DNA of 64,000 bases, taken from Myotis daubentonii (Eukaryota; Chordata; Mammalia; Chiroptera; Vespertilionidae). Shown here in pieces: positions 48,905-62,529 of the stretch (position 1 is the first letter of the stretch; the number at the start of each line of letters is the position of its first letter). Both the position numbers and the translations under genes were made by a program. The stretch is from the NCBI RefSeq assembly GCF_963259705.1, contig NC_081861.1:110080102-110144101 (forward strand), given 5' to 3'. The notes beneath the pieces were generated by a model, which saw nothing but the letters and a program-made list of their open reading frames with translations, was not told where the DNA came from and ran no database searches.

Positions 48905-51900
48905 TTTTTAAGTTTTATTGCTTAAAGTATTACAAAGAGTATTACATATGTGTCCTTTTTTTTTTCCCGCCCTTGACATTCCCCTGTCTTCCCCTACACC
49001 AGTGTCTTATGTCCATTGGTTATGTGTATATGCATGCATACGAGTCCTTCGGTTGATTTCTTACCCCACTCCCTCTTGCCCCCCAACCCTTTCAGGCCTT
49101 CCCACTGCAGTTTGACAATCTGTTTGAGCCAGCTCTGCCTCTGTATCTATTATTGTTCATAAGTTTATAATGGTCTTTATTATCCATGAATGAGTGAGGT
49201 CATGTGGTATTTTTCCTTCACTGACTGGCTTATTTCACTTAGCATAATGCTCTCCAGTTCCATCCATGACGTTGCAAATGGTAAGAGTTCCTTCTTTTTT
49301 ACATCAGCATAAAATTCCATCGTGTAGATGTACCACAGTTTTCTAATCCATTCATCTACTGATGGGCACTTAGGCTGTTTCCAGATCTTAGCTATGGTGA
49401 ATTGTGCTGCTATGAACATAGGGGAGCATATATCCTTTCTGATTGGTGTTTCTGGTTTCTTGGGATATATTCTTAGAAGTGGGATCACAGGGTCAAATGG
49501 GAGTTTCATTTTCAGTTTTTTGAGGAAGCTCCATACTGTCTTCCATAGTGGCTGCACCAGTCTGCATTCACACCAACAGTGCACGAGTGTTCCTTTTAAT
49601 CCACATCCTCTCCAGCACTTGTCGTTTGTTGATTTGTTGATGATAGCCAGTCTGAAAGGTGTGAGATGGTACCTCATTGCTGTTTTGATTTGCATCTCTC
49701 GGATGATTAGTGACTTTGAGCATGTTTTCATATGTCTCTTGGCTTTCTGAATGTCCTCTTTTGAAAGGTGTCTATTTAGGTCCTTTGCCCATTTTTTGAT
49801 TGGATTGTTTATCTTCCTTTTGTAAAATTGTATGAGTTCCCTATAAATTTTGGAGATTAGGCCCTTATCAGATATGACATTGGCAAATATGTTTTCCCAC
49901 ACAGTGGGTTTTCTCATTGTTTTGTTGATGGTTTCTTTTGCTGTGCAGAAGCTTTTTATTTTGATGTAGTCCCATTTGTTCATTTTCTCTTTAGTTTCAA
50001 GTGCCCTAGGAGCTGTATCAGTGAAGAAATTGCTTCGGCATATGTCTGAGATTTTGTTGCCTTTGGATTCTTTTAGAATTTTTTTGGTTTCCTGTCGTAC
50101 ATTTAAGTCCTTTATCCATTTTGAGTTTATTTTTGTGTATGGTGTAAGTTGGTGGTCTAGTTTCATTTTCTTGCATGTATCTGTCCAATTTTCCCAACAC
50201 CATTTATTGAAGAGACTATCTTGGCTCCATTGTATGTTCTTGCCTCCTTTGTCAAATATTATTTGAGCATACTGGTTCGGGCCGATTTCTGGGCTCTCTA
50301 ATCTATTCTATTGATCTATATGTCTGTTCTTGTGCCAGTACCAGGCAGTTTTGAGAACATTGGCTTTGTAATACAGCTTGATATCTGGTATTGAGATCCC
50401 ACCTACTTTGTTCTTTCTCAGGATCGCTGCAGCTATTCGGGGTCGTTTTTATTCCAAAGGAATTTTTGGAGAGTTGGTTCTAGGTCTGTGAAAGATGCCA
50501 TTGGTATTTTAATGGGAAGTGCGTTGAATTTATAGATTGCTTTGGGTAGTATGGACATTTTAATGATGTTGATTCTACCAATTCATGAACATGGTATGTT
50601 CTTCCATCTGTTTATGTCTTCCTCTATCTCTTTTTTCAACGTCCTATGGTTTTCTGAGTAGAGGTCTTTGCCTCTTTAGTTAAGTTTGTTCCTACGTAGC
50701 TTAATTCTTTTGGTGCGATGGTAAATGGGATTGTTTTTATAATCTCTCTTTCTGAAAGTTCACTATTGGTGTATAGAAAAGCCTCAGAGTTCTTGGTGTT
50801 AATTTTGTATCCTGCTACATTGCCAAATTCGTGTATTAATTCTAGTAGTTTTTTGATGGAGTCTCTAGGGTTTTGTATGTATATCATGTCATCTGCAAAT
50901 AAGGACAGTTTTACTTCATCTTTTCCAATTTGGATGCCTTTTATTTCTTCTTCTTGTCTAATTGCAATGGCTAATACTTCCAGTACTATGTTGAACAGGA
51001 GTGGTGAGAGTGGGCATCCCTGTCTTGTTCCTGTCCTTAGGGGAAATGGTGTTAGTTTTTGGCAATTGAGTATGATGTTGGCTGTGGGCCTGTCATATAT
51101 GACTTTATTATGTTGAGGTATGATCCTTCTACTCCCACCTTGCTGAGAGTTTTTATCAAAAATGGGTGTTGGATTTTGTCAAATGCCTTTTCCGCATCAA
51201 TTGATATGACCATGTGTTTTTTTTCTTTCAGTTTGTTTATGTGATGTATCACGTTTATTGATTTGCGGATATTGTACCATCCTTGCATCCCTAGGATAAA
51301 TCCTACTTGGTCATGGTGTATGATCTTTCTAATGTACTGCTGAATCTGATTTGCTAAGATTTTGTTGAGGATTTTGGCATCTATGTTCATGAGGGATATT
51401 GGCCTGTAATTCTCTTTCATTGTGTTGTCTTTACCTGGTTTTGGTATTAGGGTGATGCTGGCTTCATAGAATGAGCTTGGAAGTGTTCCTTCCTCTTGGA
51501 TTTTTTGTAGTAGTCTGAGGAGGAAAGGTTTTAGTTCTTCCTTGAATGTTTGGTAAAACTCCCCTGTGAAGCCGTCTGGTCCTGGGCTTTTGTTTGATGG
51601 AAGCTTTTTGATGACTGCTTCAATTTCTTCCATAGTTATTGGCCTATTGAGATTTTTAGATTCTTCCTGATTGAGTTTTGGAATGTTGTATTTTTCTAGG
51701 AATTTGTCCATTTCCTCCAGGTTGTCTAGTTTGTTGGAGTAGAGCTTTCCATAGTATTTTTTAACAATCATTTGTATTTCTGTGGGGTCTGTTGTTATTT
51801 CGCCTCTATTGTTTCTGATTTTGTTTATTTGGGTCCTCTCTCTTTGCCTCTTGGTGAGTCTGGCTAGAGGTTTGTCAATTTTGTTTATCCTTTCAAAGAA

Positions 51901-52478
51901 CCAGCTCTTGGTTTCATTGATTATCTGTAATGTTTTTTTTTTGTCTCTATGTCATTTATTTCTGCTCTAATCTTTATTATCTCCTTCCTTCTGCTCACTC
52001 TGGGGTTTTCTTGCTGCTGTCTTTCTAATTCTTTGAGTTGTAGAGTTAGATGATTTACTACCATTTTTTCTTATTTTTTGATATAGGCCTGTAGAGCTAT
52101 AAACTTCCCTCTCAGGACTGATTTTATTGTGTCCCATCAGTTTTGGATTGTTGTGTTTTCATTGTCATTATTTTCCAGGATGTTTTTGATTTCTTCTTTG
52201 ATCTCATTGTTAACCCAATCAATATTTAATAACATGCTATTCAGCTTCCAAGTGTTTGAGTATTTGGGGTTGTTTTTATTATAGTTTACTTCTAATATTA
52301 TGCTTTTGTGGTCTGAGAAGATGCTTTTTATGATTTCAATCTTCTTGAATTTGGGGAGACTTTGCTTGTGACCCAATATGTGGTCTATTTTTGAATATGT
52401 CCCATGAGCATCAGAGTGGAATGTATATTCCGTGGCTTTGGGGTGAAGTGTTCTGAAGATGTCTATTAAGTCCATCAA
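48905..52478 (-). mobile_element. Relatively young L1, 5'-truncated in ORF2
   Basis: The 3' end near 48905 (ATTGCTTAAAGTATT in reverse) precedes an ORF2 C-terminus that is open over 328 codons (49180-50166). RT sequence includes the FADD region near 50890, the fingers are open over 239 codons (51052-51771), and part of the endonuclease reaches to about 52478. Frameshifts near 50450, 50640 and 51090 and several stops separate the open blocks. Confidence 0.92.
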
Positions 52479-52795
52479 AGAATTTAGAGGTGAAAGGGAC
52501 CCCAACATTATCCTATCTAATAAATGAGAAACATGGTAATTGTGGTACGACCACTACCCTTCCCATTGGCTAATCAGGGTGATATGCAAATTAAGTGCCA
52601 GCCAAGATGGCGGCTGGCAGCCAGGCAGCTGAGAACAGGAGGCTTGGTTGCCCCAGCGATGGAGGAAGCCAATGGCTTCGGGGCTCTGAGCTCCTGAAGC
52701 AACAACTCCAAAAGATAAAATGTTTCAATTATAGAAGCTAAAAGAGGGTGGTTAATTTGCATACTCAGGCTGCAAGCAGTGGAGCAAAGCCAAAC

Positions 52796-54165
52796 AGCCC
52801 TGAAATCACAGAGCAGAGAGGCCTCACTGCCCAGGGATCAGCAGAGCCCGGAGGCCTCAGGGCCCCAGGATCAGTGGATCCAAGAGGAATCCTGGCCCGG
52901 GATCAGCACAGCTGAGAGGCCTCAAGGGCCCCAAGATCAGGGAGCCAAGAGACCTCAGGGCCCCAATATCAGCAGAGCTACGAGACCTCAGGTCCCCGGG
53001 AGTAGCAGATCAGAGAGGCCTCAGGGCCCCGGGATCAGTGGAGCCCAGAGGCCTCAGGGCCCCAAGACCACTGGTGCCGGAAAGCCTCAGGGCTCCAAGA
53101 TCAGCGGAGCCAAGAGGCCTCAGGGACCCGGGATCAGCAGAGCCGGGAAGCCTCAGGGTCCAAAGATCAGCGGTGCTGTGAGACCTCAGGGCCCCAAGAT
53201 CAGCGGAGCCAGGAAGCCTCAGGGCCCCAGTATCAGCGGGGCCGGGAGTCCTCAGGGCCCCAGTATCAGCGGGGCCGGGAGTCCTCAGGGCCCTGGGACC
53301 AGCAGATCCAAGAGGCCTCAGGGCCCCGGGATCAGCGGACCTGAGAGGCCTCAGGGCCCCGGGATCAGTGGAGCCCAGAGGCCTCAGGGCCCCAAGACCA
53401 CTAGTTACGGAAAGCCTCAGGGCCCCAGTATCAGCGGGGCCGAGAGGCCTCAGGGCCCGGGATCAGAGGATCCAAGAGGCCTCAAGTCCCCAAGATTAGT
53501 GGTGCCAAGAGGCCTCAGGGCCCCGGGACCAGATGATCCAAGAGCCCTCAGGGCCCCGGGACCAGCAGATTCAAGAGGCCTCAAGGCACCGGGATCAGTG
53601 GAGCTGAGAGGCCTCAGGGCCCCGGGATCAGTGGAGCCAAGAGGCCTCAGGGCCCGGGATCAGAGGAGCCTAGAGGCCTCAGGGCCCAGGGATCAGCGGA
53701 GCCGGGAGGCCTCAGGGCCCCAAGATCAGCGGTGCCGGGAAGCCTCAGGGCCCAAATTTCAGTGGTGCCAAGAGGCCTCAGGGCCCCGGGAGCAGTGGAG
53801 CCACGAGGCCTCAGGGCCCCAAGATCAGCGGAGCCAAGAGGCCTCAGAGCCCAGGATCAGAGGAGCCCTGCGGCCTCCAGGCAGCGGGGTCAGGGGAGCC
53901 TAGATGCCTCAGGACCCAGGGATCAGCGGTGCCGGGAGGCCTCCGGGCCCCAAGATCAGCGGTGCCGGGAGGCCTCAGGGCCCCAATATCAGCGGGACTG
54001 CGAGGCCTCAGGGCCCTTGGACCAGAGTATCGAAGAGGCCTCAGGGCCCGAAGATCAGTGAGCCAAGAGGCATCAGGGCCCCGGGATCAGCGGAGCTGGG
54101 AGGCCTCAGTGCCCCGGGATCAGCGGAGCTTCGAGGCCTCCAGGCATAGGGATCAGTGGAGCTGT
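52796..54165 (+). repeat. 33-bp minisatellite (~40 units)
   Basis: The unit is approximately GGCCTCAGGGCCCCGGGATC plus AGCGGAGCCGAGA, with point and small length variation. Because 33 is a multiple of three, every frame stays open and reads an 11-residue Gly/Pro-rich repeat, which produces a spurious 374-codon ORF at 52779-53903. Confidence 0.93.
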
Positions 54166-54169
54166 GAGG

Positions 54170-54800
54170 CAGTGCCCGCCCTGGAGCCAGAGCCCAGGCC
54201 CCTAGATTTACCACAGGCCCCTTCACCCCTGCCCTTGCCCCGCCTCCGCTGCAGCCCCCCTCTTCAGCTGCTGCCCCACCTGCCCCACCTGCTCAAGTCC
54301 AAATCTGAGGCCAGCCTCCTGCAACTGCTGGCAGGGGCCGCCACCCAGGGGGCGCCCCCAGCCCCCAGCTGCAACCTGTGGGAACTCCTCTTGGCTGCCA
54401 CAGCCACCAGCCCATGAGGACCACCCTGCTGCTTAACTCCCAGGCCCTGAGCACAGTGTGGAGCCGCCATGCCTGGAGGGCAGGGTCCGGGGCGAGTGCT
54501 TGTGTGCCTGGTGCAGCGGGACTTGCTGGGGATCCGACCGCCTTCCTGGCCGGGCCTCAGGCCTGGCGCCCAATGTGGAAGGGCCGAAGTGCGGCCACCA
54601 GGCCCTGAAGGCTGCCCTGAAAGTCACACAAAGACAAGCTTCTACTGGAGGGCAGGCATGTGGTGCTCCGGGAAGATTCCAGAGTTAGGGAAGGAAGGTC
54701 ATGGAAGGGAACAATTGCAAGAGGAGATCCCGAAGGTTCTGAAAGCAGAAGACCAGCTCCTTGCAGACCTGAACTCCATGTGGGCCCCTTTATCGGCCCT
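54170..54800 (+). other. Non-repetitive GC-rich cargo, possible captured host fragment
   Basis: Not Helitron-terminal and not tandemly repeated. Several frames are open, including a plus frame with [11 protein letters not shown] near 54300 and another with LQEEIPKVLKAEDQLLADL near 54715-54775. I do not recognise a parent gene. Confidence 0.35.
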
Positions 54801-55028
54801 GGCGGTGGGAGACACAGGGGCGGGGCCGACCAGCCAACCACCTGTGGCCCCTCCCCCCAGCTGGCCCCATCCCCAATCGCCCCCCCCCATCAGGGGCAAG
54901 CCAGCTGGCCAACCTCCCACGTCCCTTCCCCCCTCCAGCCCCCCCCCCCGGCCACCCGGCTCCATGGCCCCGATTGGGGCGGGCTTGCCAGACCCCACCC
55001 ATTCACAATTTGTGCACTGGGCCTCTAG

Positions 55029-55505
55029 TTTTCTTATGAATTAAAATAATTAGGTAAGTACATTGGAGATATTTTTAGGGATTATTGTGGCACTGATCAC
55101 TGGGTGAAAATGGAATATATTGACTGGGATAAGCTTGATAAAAACTATGTTTCATTTCAGAACAACTATTTTAAAACAAGAAAAGTGCCATTGTTGTCTA
55201 CTACCAAGTCTTTTAGAGAAGACACAGATGGACATGGCAGGCTATAATAGAATCTAAACTTTAACCAACACATAATATCTATTCTCCCCCCACAGAATCT
55301 CTCACTCCGTCATTTTCAAAACACTTGACTTTATTAAGGAGTTTACACACAATATTGAAAGCTTAGTGGTATTATTAAATAATCAGTTGTCTTCAAACTA
55401 TCAGTATGGTTCCAATGCTTTTCAATAAGTATCTTGAACACTGCATATCTTTAACTTATCTTGAATCTTCTGGTAGTCTGGCACAACTTCTTTTCACTGC
55501 AGATC
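55029..55505. other. Flank 3' of the DDX53 relic
   Basis: AT-rich sequence downstream (in gene sense) of the pseudogene. A reverse-strand AATAAA (TTTATT at about 55332-55337) lies some 170 bp past the stop and could be the old poly(A) site. Confidence 0.4.
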
Positions 55506-57419
<1,914 letters not shown>

Positions 57420-57665
57420 TGCTACATGGTAGAATTGGTACAGACTTATCGCCTACCACCAGTTGGGAGATGTGGCCTCAGGTCTCTTTCTCTTCAGGCT
57501 CTGGAGAAACAGACCATACTGCCTTGTAGATAGGTAGTTATATACCCGTTACCTAGGGAAACATTTAATGTGATGTCACAGAGGGATGGCCTGACCAATC
57601 ACAGGCTTGGGACTAGGGTGAGGTAAGCAGGTATCTCTGAAGCAAATTTAAAGTGACACTCACTC
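57420..57665 (-). promoter_or_regulatory. Putative testis-type promoter of the DDX53 relic
   Basis: About 130-165 bp upstream of the start lie GTTACCTAGGGAAAC (57548-57562, RFX X-box-like half sites) and TGATGTCA (57571-57578, one base from a CRE). CCAATCAC at 57595-57602 is a CCAAT-like site on the plus strand. RFX and CREM sites are common in male germ-line promoters. The assignment is by motif and position only. Confidence 0.4.
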
Positions 57666-58036
57666 TCAGAGGTTGAGCCTATAGGCCTTTACAGGACCTT
57701 GGGAGTGAGTGTTTCTGCAACATGGGTGTCATAGGTGCCTCCATTGCTCACTTCATGCTAATTTTAGCTCAGTTTGGGAGCAGATTTGAAGCAAGCCATG
57801 AACTTATCCACATAGTTTTGCTCTTTTTTTTAAAATAAATCAATTATTTCCACAGGAAGAAATATAGTGGATATGTTTGTTTCCTCAAATCCTTCTTCTT
57901 TTGCCAGTTACATCTTCATGGCATTTTTCTCTCTTCAGCAAAAGTTGAAGTTGCACAGAATAGGTTTGATTCTCCTTGTATGTGTAAGGACCAGTGTCAA
58001 ATTCCCTTAAGGTTTCTGTTCATCAGGGTTAAATTC
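57666..58036. other. Unassigned sequence upstream of DDX53 relic
   Basis: No gene or clear repeat. At 58021-58036 CATCAGGGTTAAATTC is a possible, imperfect partner of 62530-62545. Confidence 0.4.
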
Positions 58037-58053
58037 CTAGTTTTCTAAAATAT

Positions 58054-58102
58054 TTCTTTTCTTTTTTTTGTTTTTTTTTTGTTTTTTTTTTGTTTGTTTT
58101 TG
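58054..58102 (-). repeat. A-rich tail at mid-ORF2 (internal polyadenylation)
   Basis: T-rich on the plus strand with scattered G. It replaces the L1 sequence that in the 22431 copy continues ACATCATACTCAACGG. Confidence 0.85.
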
Positions 58103-60023
58103 GTGGCTGTAGGCCTGTCATATATGGCTTTTATTATGTTGAGGTATGATCCTTCTACTCCCGCCTTGCTGAGAGTTTTTATCAAAAATGGGTGTTGGAT
58201 TTTGTCAAATGCTTTTTCTGCATCAATTGATATGACCATGTGTTTTTTTTTTTCTTTCAATTTGTTTATGTGATGTATCACGTTTATTGATTTGCGGATA
58301 TTGTACCATCCTTGCATCCCTGGGATAAATCCTACTTGGTCATGGTGTATGATCTTTCTGATGTACTACTGGATCTGATTTGCTAAGATTTTGTTGAGGA
58401 TTTTGGCATCTATGTTCATGAGGGATATTGGCCTGTAACTCTCTTTCATTGTGTTGTCTTTACCTGGTTTTGGTATTTGGGTGATGCTGGCTTCATAGAA
58501 TGAGCTTGGAAGTGTTCCTTCCTCTTGGATTTTTTGTAGTAGTCTGAGGAGGAAAGGTTTTAGTTCTTCCTTGAATGTTTGGTAAAACTCCCCTGTGAAG
58601 CCGTCTGGTCCTGGGCTTTTGTTTGATGGAAGCTTTTTGATGACTGCTTCAATTTCTTCCATAGTTATTGGCCTATTGAGATTTTTAGATTCTTCCAGAT
58701 TGAGTGTTGGAATGTTGTATTTTTCTAGGAATTTGTCCATTTCCTCCAGGTTGTCTAGTTTGTTGGAGTAGAGCTTTCCATAGTATTTTTTAACAATCAT
58801 TTGTATTTCTGTGGGGTCTGTTGTTATTTCGCCTCTATTGTTTCTGATTTTGTTTATTTGGGTCCTCTCTCTTTGCTTCTTGGTGTGTCTGCCTAGAGGT
58901 TTGTCAATCTTGTTTATACTTTCAAAGAACTAGCTCTTGGTTTCATTAATTTTCTGTATTTTTTTTTTTTGTCTCTGTGTCATTTATTTCTGCTCTAATC
59001 TTTATCTCCTTCCTTCTGCTCACTCTGGGGTTTTCTTGTTGCTCTCTTTCTAATTCTTTGAGTTGTAGAGTTAGATGATTTACTACCATTTTTTCTTGTT
59101 TTTTGAGATAGGCCCGTAGAGCTATAAACTTCCCTCTCAGGACCTCTTTCATTGCGTCCCATATGTTTTGGATTGTTGTGTTTTCATTGTCATTATTTTC
59201 CAGGATGTTTTTGATTTCTTCTTTGATCTCATTGTTAACCCAATCAATATTTAATAACATGCTATTCAGCTTCCAAGTGTTTGAGTATTTTCGTTTTTTT
59301 TTTTAACTGTAGTTTATTTCTAATATTATGCTTTCGTGGTCTGAGATGATGCTTGGTATGATTTCAATCTTCTTGAATTTGGGGAGACTGTGTTTGTGAC
59401 CCAATATGAGGTCTATTTTTTAATTTGTCTTATGAGCACTTGAGTAGAATGAATATTCCATGGCTTTGGGGTGAAGCGCTCTGAAGATGTCAATTAAGTC
59501 CATCTGATCTAGTGAGTCATTTAGAATTGCTATTTCTTTGCTGAGTGTTTTTCTAGAGGATTTATCCAGTGATGTCAGTGGTGTATTAAAGTCCTCTACT
59601 ATGATTGTATTGTTGTAGATCTCTCCTTTGATATCTTCCAGGAGTTTTTTTTATGTATTTGGGTGCTCCTGCATTGATTACATATATGTTTACCAGGGTT
59701 ATATCTTCTTGTTGTATTGATCCCTTTAGTATTATGAAGTGGCCTTCCTTATCTTTTGTTATGGCCTTCACTTTGAGGTCTATTTTGTCCGATATAAGTA
59801 TTGCTACCCCAGCTTTCTTTTCCTTTCCATTTGCCTGAAAGATATTTTTCCATCCCTTCACTTTCAGTCTGTGTGAGTCCCTTCTAATGAGGTGGGTCTC
59901 TTGTAGACAGCAATTGTATGGGTCATCTTTTTTTATCCATTCAGCCACTCGATGTCTTTTGGTTGGAGCATTTAGTCTGTTTACATTTAAAGTTATTATT
60001 GAAAGATATTTTTTTGTACCCAT
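58103..60023 (-). pseudogene. L1 ORF2, N-terminal half, disrupted
   Basis: The endonuclease opens at 60023 (NVNRLN, QETHL; Gly to Arg in the first motif) and loses frame near 59640 before GDFN. Later blocks at 58946-59260, 58366-58800 and 58130-58317 continue the pre-RT and RT finger regions, ending before FADD. The tail replaces the rest. Confidence 0.88.
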
Positions 60024-60229
60024 TTCTTTTTTTGTGTGTGACTGTTTTCTTTCTGAGCTTTTTGTTTCTTCTTTTTACACCAGTCCCTTTAGCATTTCTT
60101 GCATTGCTGGCTTGGTGGTGATAAACTCCCTGAGCCTTTTTTTGTCTGTGAAGCTTCTTATTTCCCCTTCAATTTTGAATGATAGCCTGGCTGGATAGAG
60201 TATTCTTGGATTCAGTCCTTTGATTTGCA

Positions 60230-61024
60230 TCACTTTGTAAATTTCTGTCCTTTTTTTCTGGCCTGATGTGTTTCTGTTGAGAAATCATTTGATAATCTAA
60301 TGGAAGATCCCTTGTATGTAACTTTCTGTCTCTCTCTTGCAACCTGTAAGATTCTCTCTTTGTCCTGAACATTTGCCATAGTAATTATGATGTGTGTTGG
60401 TGTGGGTATTTTCGGGTTCACCTTGTTTGGGACTTTCTGGGCTTGTGTGATTCTTTTCTTCCCCACCGCAGGGAAGTTTTCTGATATTATTTCTTCGAAT
60501 AGGTTTTCTAATCCTTGTTCATCTTTCTGTTGTTCTGGCACCCGTATTATTCGTACGTTGTTTCGTTTCATGTTGTCCCAAAGCTCCCTTAGGCTCTCCT
60601 TCTGTCTTTTAATTTTTTTCTCCAATTGCAGTACATTTTGGGTGTGTTTTGCTTCCTTGTCTTCTAATTCACTAATTCGGTCCTCCGCTTCCCCTAGTCT
60701 GCTGTTGATACTTTCAATGGTGTTTTTAATTGCAGCTATATCACTCTTCATTTCTTCTTGTGTCTTACTTAAGTTGTTGATTTTTTCATCTGTTTCTTCT
60801 TGCTTCTTGCATGAGTAGTTCATTTTTTCATCTGTTTCTTCTTGCTTCTTGTATATGTTGTTGATTTTTTCCTCCATCTGGTTTATGCACTGTAGGACCC
60901 TTATTCTGAATTCTTTTTCTGTCATGTTGCATCCCTCAGTTTCACTTAGCTGCTTATCTGGCGAGTTCTCCTTTTCTTTCCTTTGGGGGTTTCTGTGTCG
61001 ACCCATGTTTGATCTCACTGACAT
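60230..61024 (-). pseudogene. L1 ORF1 (RNA-binding protein), frameshifted near C-terminus
   Basis: Frame open for 264 codons from 61024 (alternative MGRH start seven codons on). The coiled coil has two 14-residue KKQEETDEK units (60767-60850), one fewer than the 24420 copy. The RRM (RIIRVPEQQ) and the start of the CTD are intact. A small indel near 60250 shifts the frame at QARKKGQK, so the last ~65 residues are lost. Remaining CTD sequence is readable out of frame down to about 60080. Confidence 0.9.
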
Positions 61025-61414
61025 ATCTAGACATTGAGTCGTTCAGTGGCTGCTCCCTGGGTGGCAGTGGCTCCTTGGGCTGTGGTTGCTCCTCGGGCGG
61101 TTGCGGTAGCAGTTGCTCCTCAGTTGACAGCAGCTCCTCTGCTGGGTGCTGTTCACAGCTTTGCTGGTTCTTCTGGCTGGTGGGGGGAGGCTTCAAGTAC
61201 AGCTACTGATCCTCAGAGGGTGTGGTGATCAGGAGGCTGCTGTTGCTTGGATCTGCTTTCCAGGGGAGCTCTGCCCTTCCCGGCTGCAAACTGTCTCACC
61301 AGCTGAGTAATTTCGCCAATTCGGGGTGGGTGTTATTAATTTCAGCTGTTTACTCCATCTGCTCCGGGACAATACCTGGGACGCATCTGCCTATATCGCC
61401 ACCATCTTGTCGAA

Positions 61415-62529
61415 TCTCCTTTATTTCTTCTTTATTCTTACGTAGGTTGTTGATTTTCTCATCCATCCAGTTTATGAACTGTATGACCCTTATTCTGAAT
61501 TCTTCTTTTTTCTGACATATTGCATGCCCCATTTCATTTATTTCCTTTTCTGGCATTTACTTCTTTCCTTTCCTTTGGGGGATGTTCTTCTGTCTCCCCA
61601 TTTTTGCTCTCACCGAAGGTTCTAGGTGTTGAATCGTTTGGGGTCTGTGGCTGCAGAAGAGGGCCTGGTGGCAGCTCACATTGTGGTGGGTGGCAGCTAT
61701 CCCTCTTGTGGTCACAGGGTGGCAGCCGCTCCTCGGGTGGTTGCTGTTTGTGGCCACTCCTCAGGGGGTTGCAGGCAGTGGCTTCTCCTTTGGCAGTCAC
61801 AGTTTGTGGCTTCTCTCCACATGGTCACTGGCTTCTCCCTGGGGTTCATGGGGAAGCTGCTGGCTCCGCACATGGTCGTGGGTGATGGCTGCTCTCCATG
61901 TGGTTATGGGTGGTGGCTGCTGGCCCCCTACATGGTTGCAGTCGATGTCATGGAGGGCGGCTGCTGGCTACCCTTTTGCACCTGGTTGCAGGCAGTGGCT
62001 GCTGGTTCCTGGACTGGTCCTGGGTGGTGGCTAATGGCTCCCTGCATGGTTCCAGGTGGCAGCTGCTCATGGTCACAGTGCCTGGGGCTAAAGCCTCTGG
62101 CTGGCGGGAGGGGAGCACCCTTCATAACTCACAGTAGCCCTCAGCCAGGGAGGCTAGAATCTGGGTGTTTGTGGGTTCTCAGCTGAGGCAGCAGTTCCCT
62201 GGCCGGTGTGGCTGTAGATTTCTGGGTGGTTTCCAAAGGCCCCCTGGGTGGAGGTGTGGCTGGGCTCCCAAGCACCACAGCTCTCCTCTTCAAAATGGAG
62301 TGTCCCCTGTGTCAGAGCTGGCACTCTGGGAGAGATTACTGTGGTAGCAGAGGCTGCCCAGCTATGCGAGTCCAGTCTGCCAGAGCTCGAAGGTCCTGTG
62401 AGATCTAGCTGTTCCTCCCTCAGACACACACATACACCACATGTCCACACACTCCCCTTACACTTCTTCACTCACTCACACTCTCTTCCTCACTGCCATC
62501 CTCCCGGCTGCCATCTTGGAATCCCCTAT
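61415..62529 (-). mobile_element. Older L1 5'UTR plus ORF1 start
   Basis: In reverse: a 5' end (GATTCCAAGATGGCAGCCGG) near 62525, a GC-rich 5'UTR of about 970 bp with loosely repeated GGTGGCTGCTGG-type units, and an ORF1 N-terminus with INWMDEKINNLRKNKEE at 61418-61500. It breaks exactly where the next L1's 5' end begins. I cannot find its remaining ORF1 on the far side, at 58036 and below. Confidence 0.7.

Larger units (their letters stand above)
52511..55028 (+). mobile_element. Large (2.5-kb) Helitron with minisatellite and GC-rich cargo
   Basis: Begins TCCTATCTAATAAATGAG after A, ends CACTGGGCCTCTAG before T. The head is the same as in the composite family. The interior consists of a 33-bp minisatellite, then about 630 bp of non-repetitive GC-rich sequence, then a G/C-rich 3' part with the GGCCAACCTCCCACGTCC block also found in the Helitron near 35125. 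No Rep/helicase. Confidence 0.9.
58037..61414 (-). mobile_element. L1 copy: spliced 5'UTR and premature poly(A) tail
   Basis: In reverse, the 5' end at about 61414 (CAAGATGGTGGCGATATAGG) matches the 5' end of the plus L1. After 159 nt the sequence jumps from GAAAG to CAGATCC, omitting the 1596-nt GT...AG segment. ORF1 (61024) and ORF2 (60023) follow. In mid-ORF2 the L1 sequence ends at about 58103 in an A-rich tract with occasional C, 27 nt beyond an AATAAA (58130-58135). The RT active site, C-terminus and 3'UTR are absent. Confidence 0.88.

Noticed and set aside
52779..53903. 374-codon plus-strand ORF with collagen-like Gly/Pro repeats
   Set aside because: The 33-bp minisatellite is a multiple of three and GC-rich, so all frames stay open; it lies inside a Helitron.
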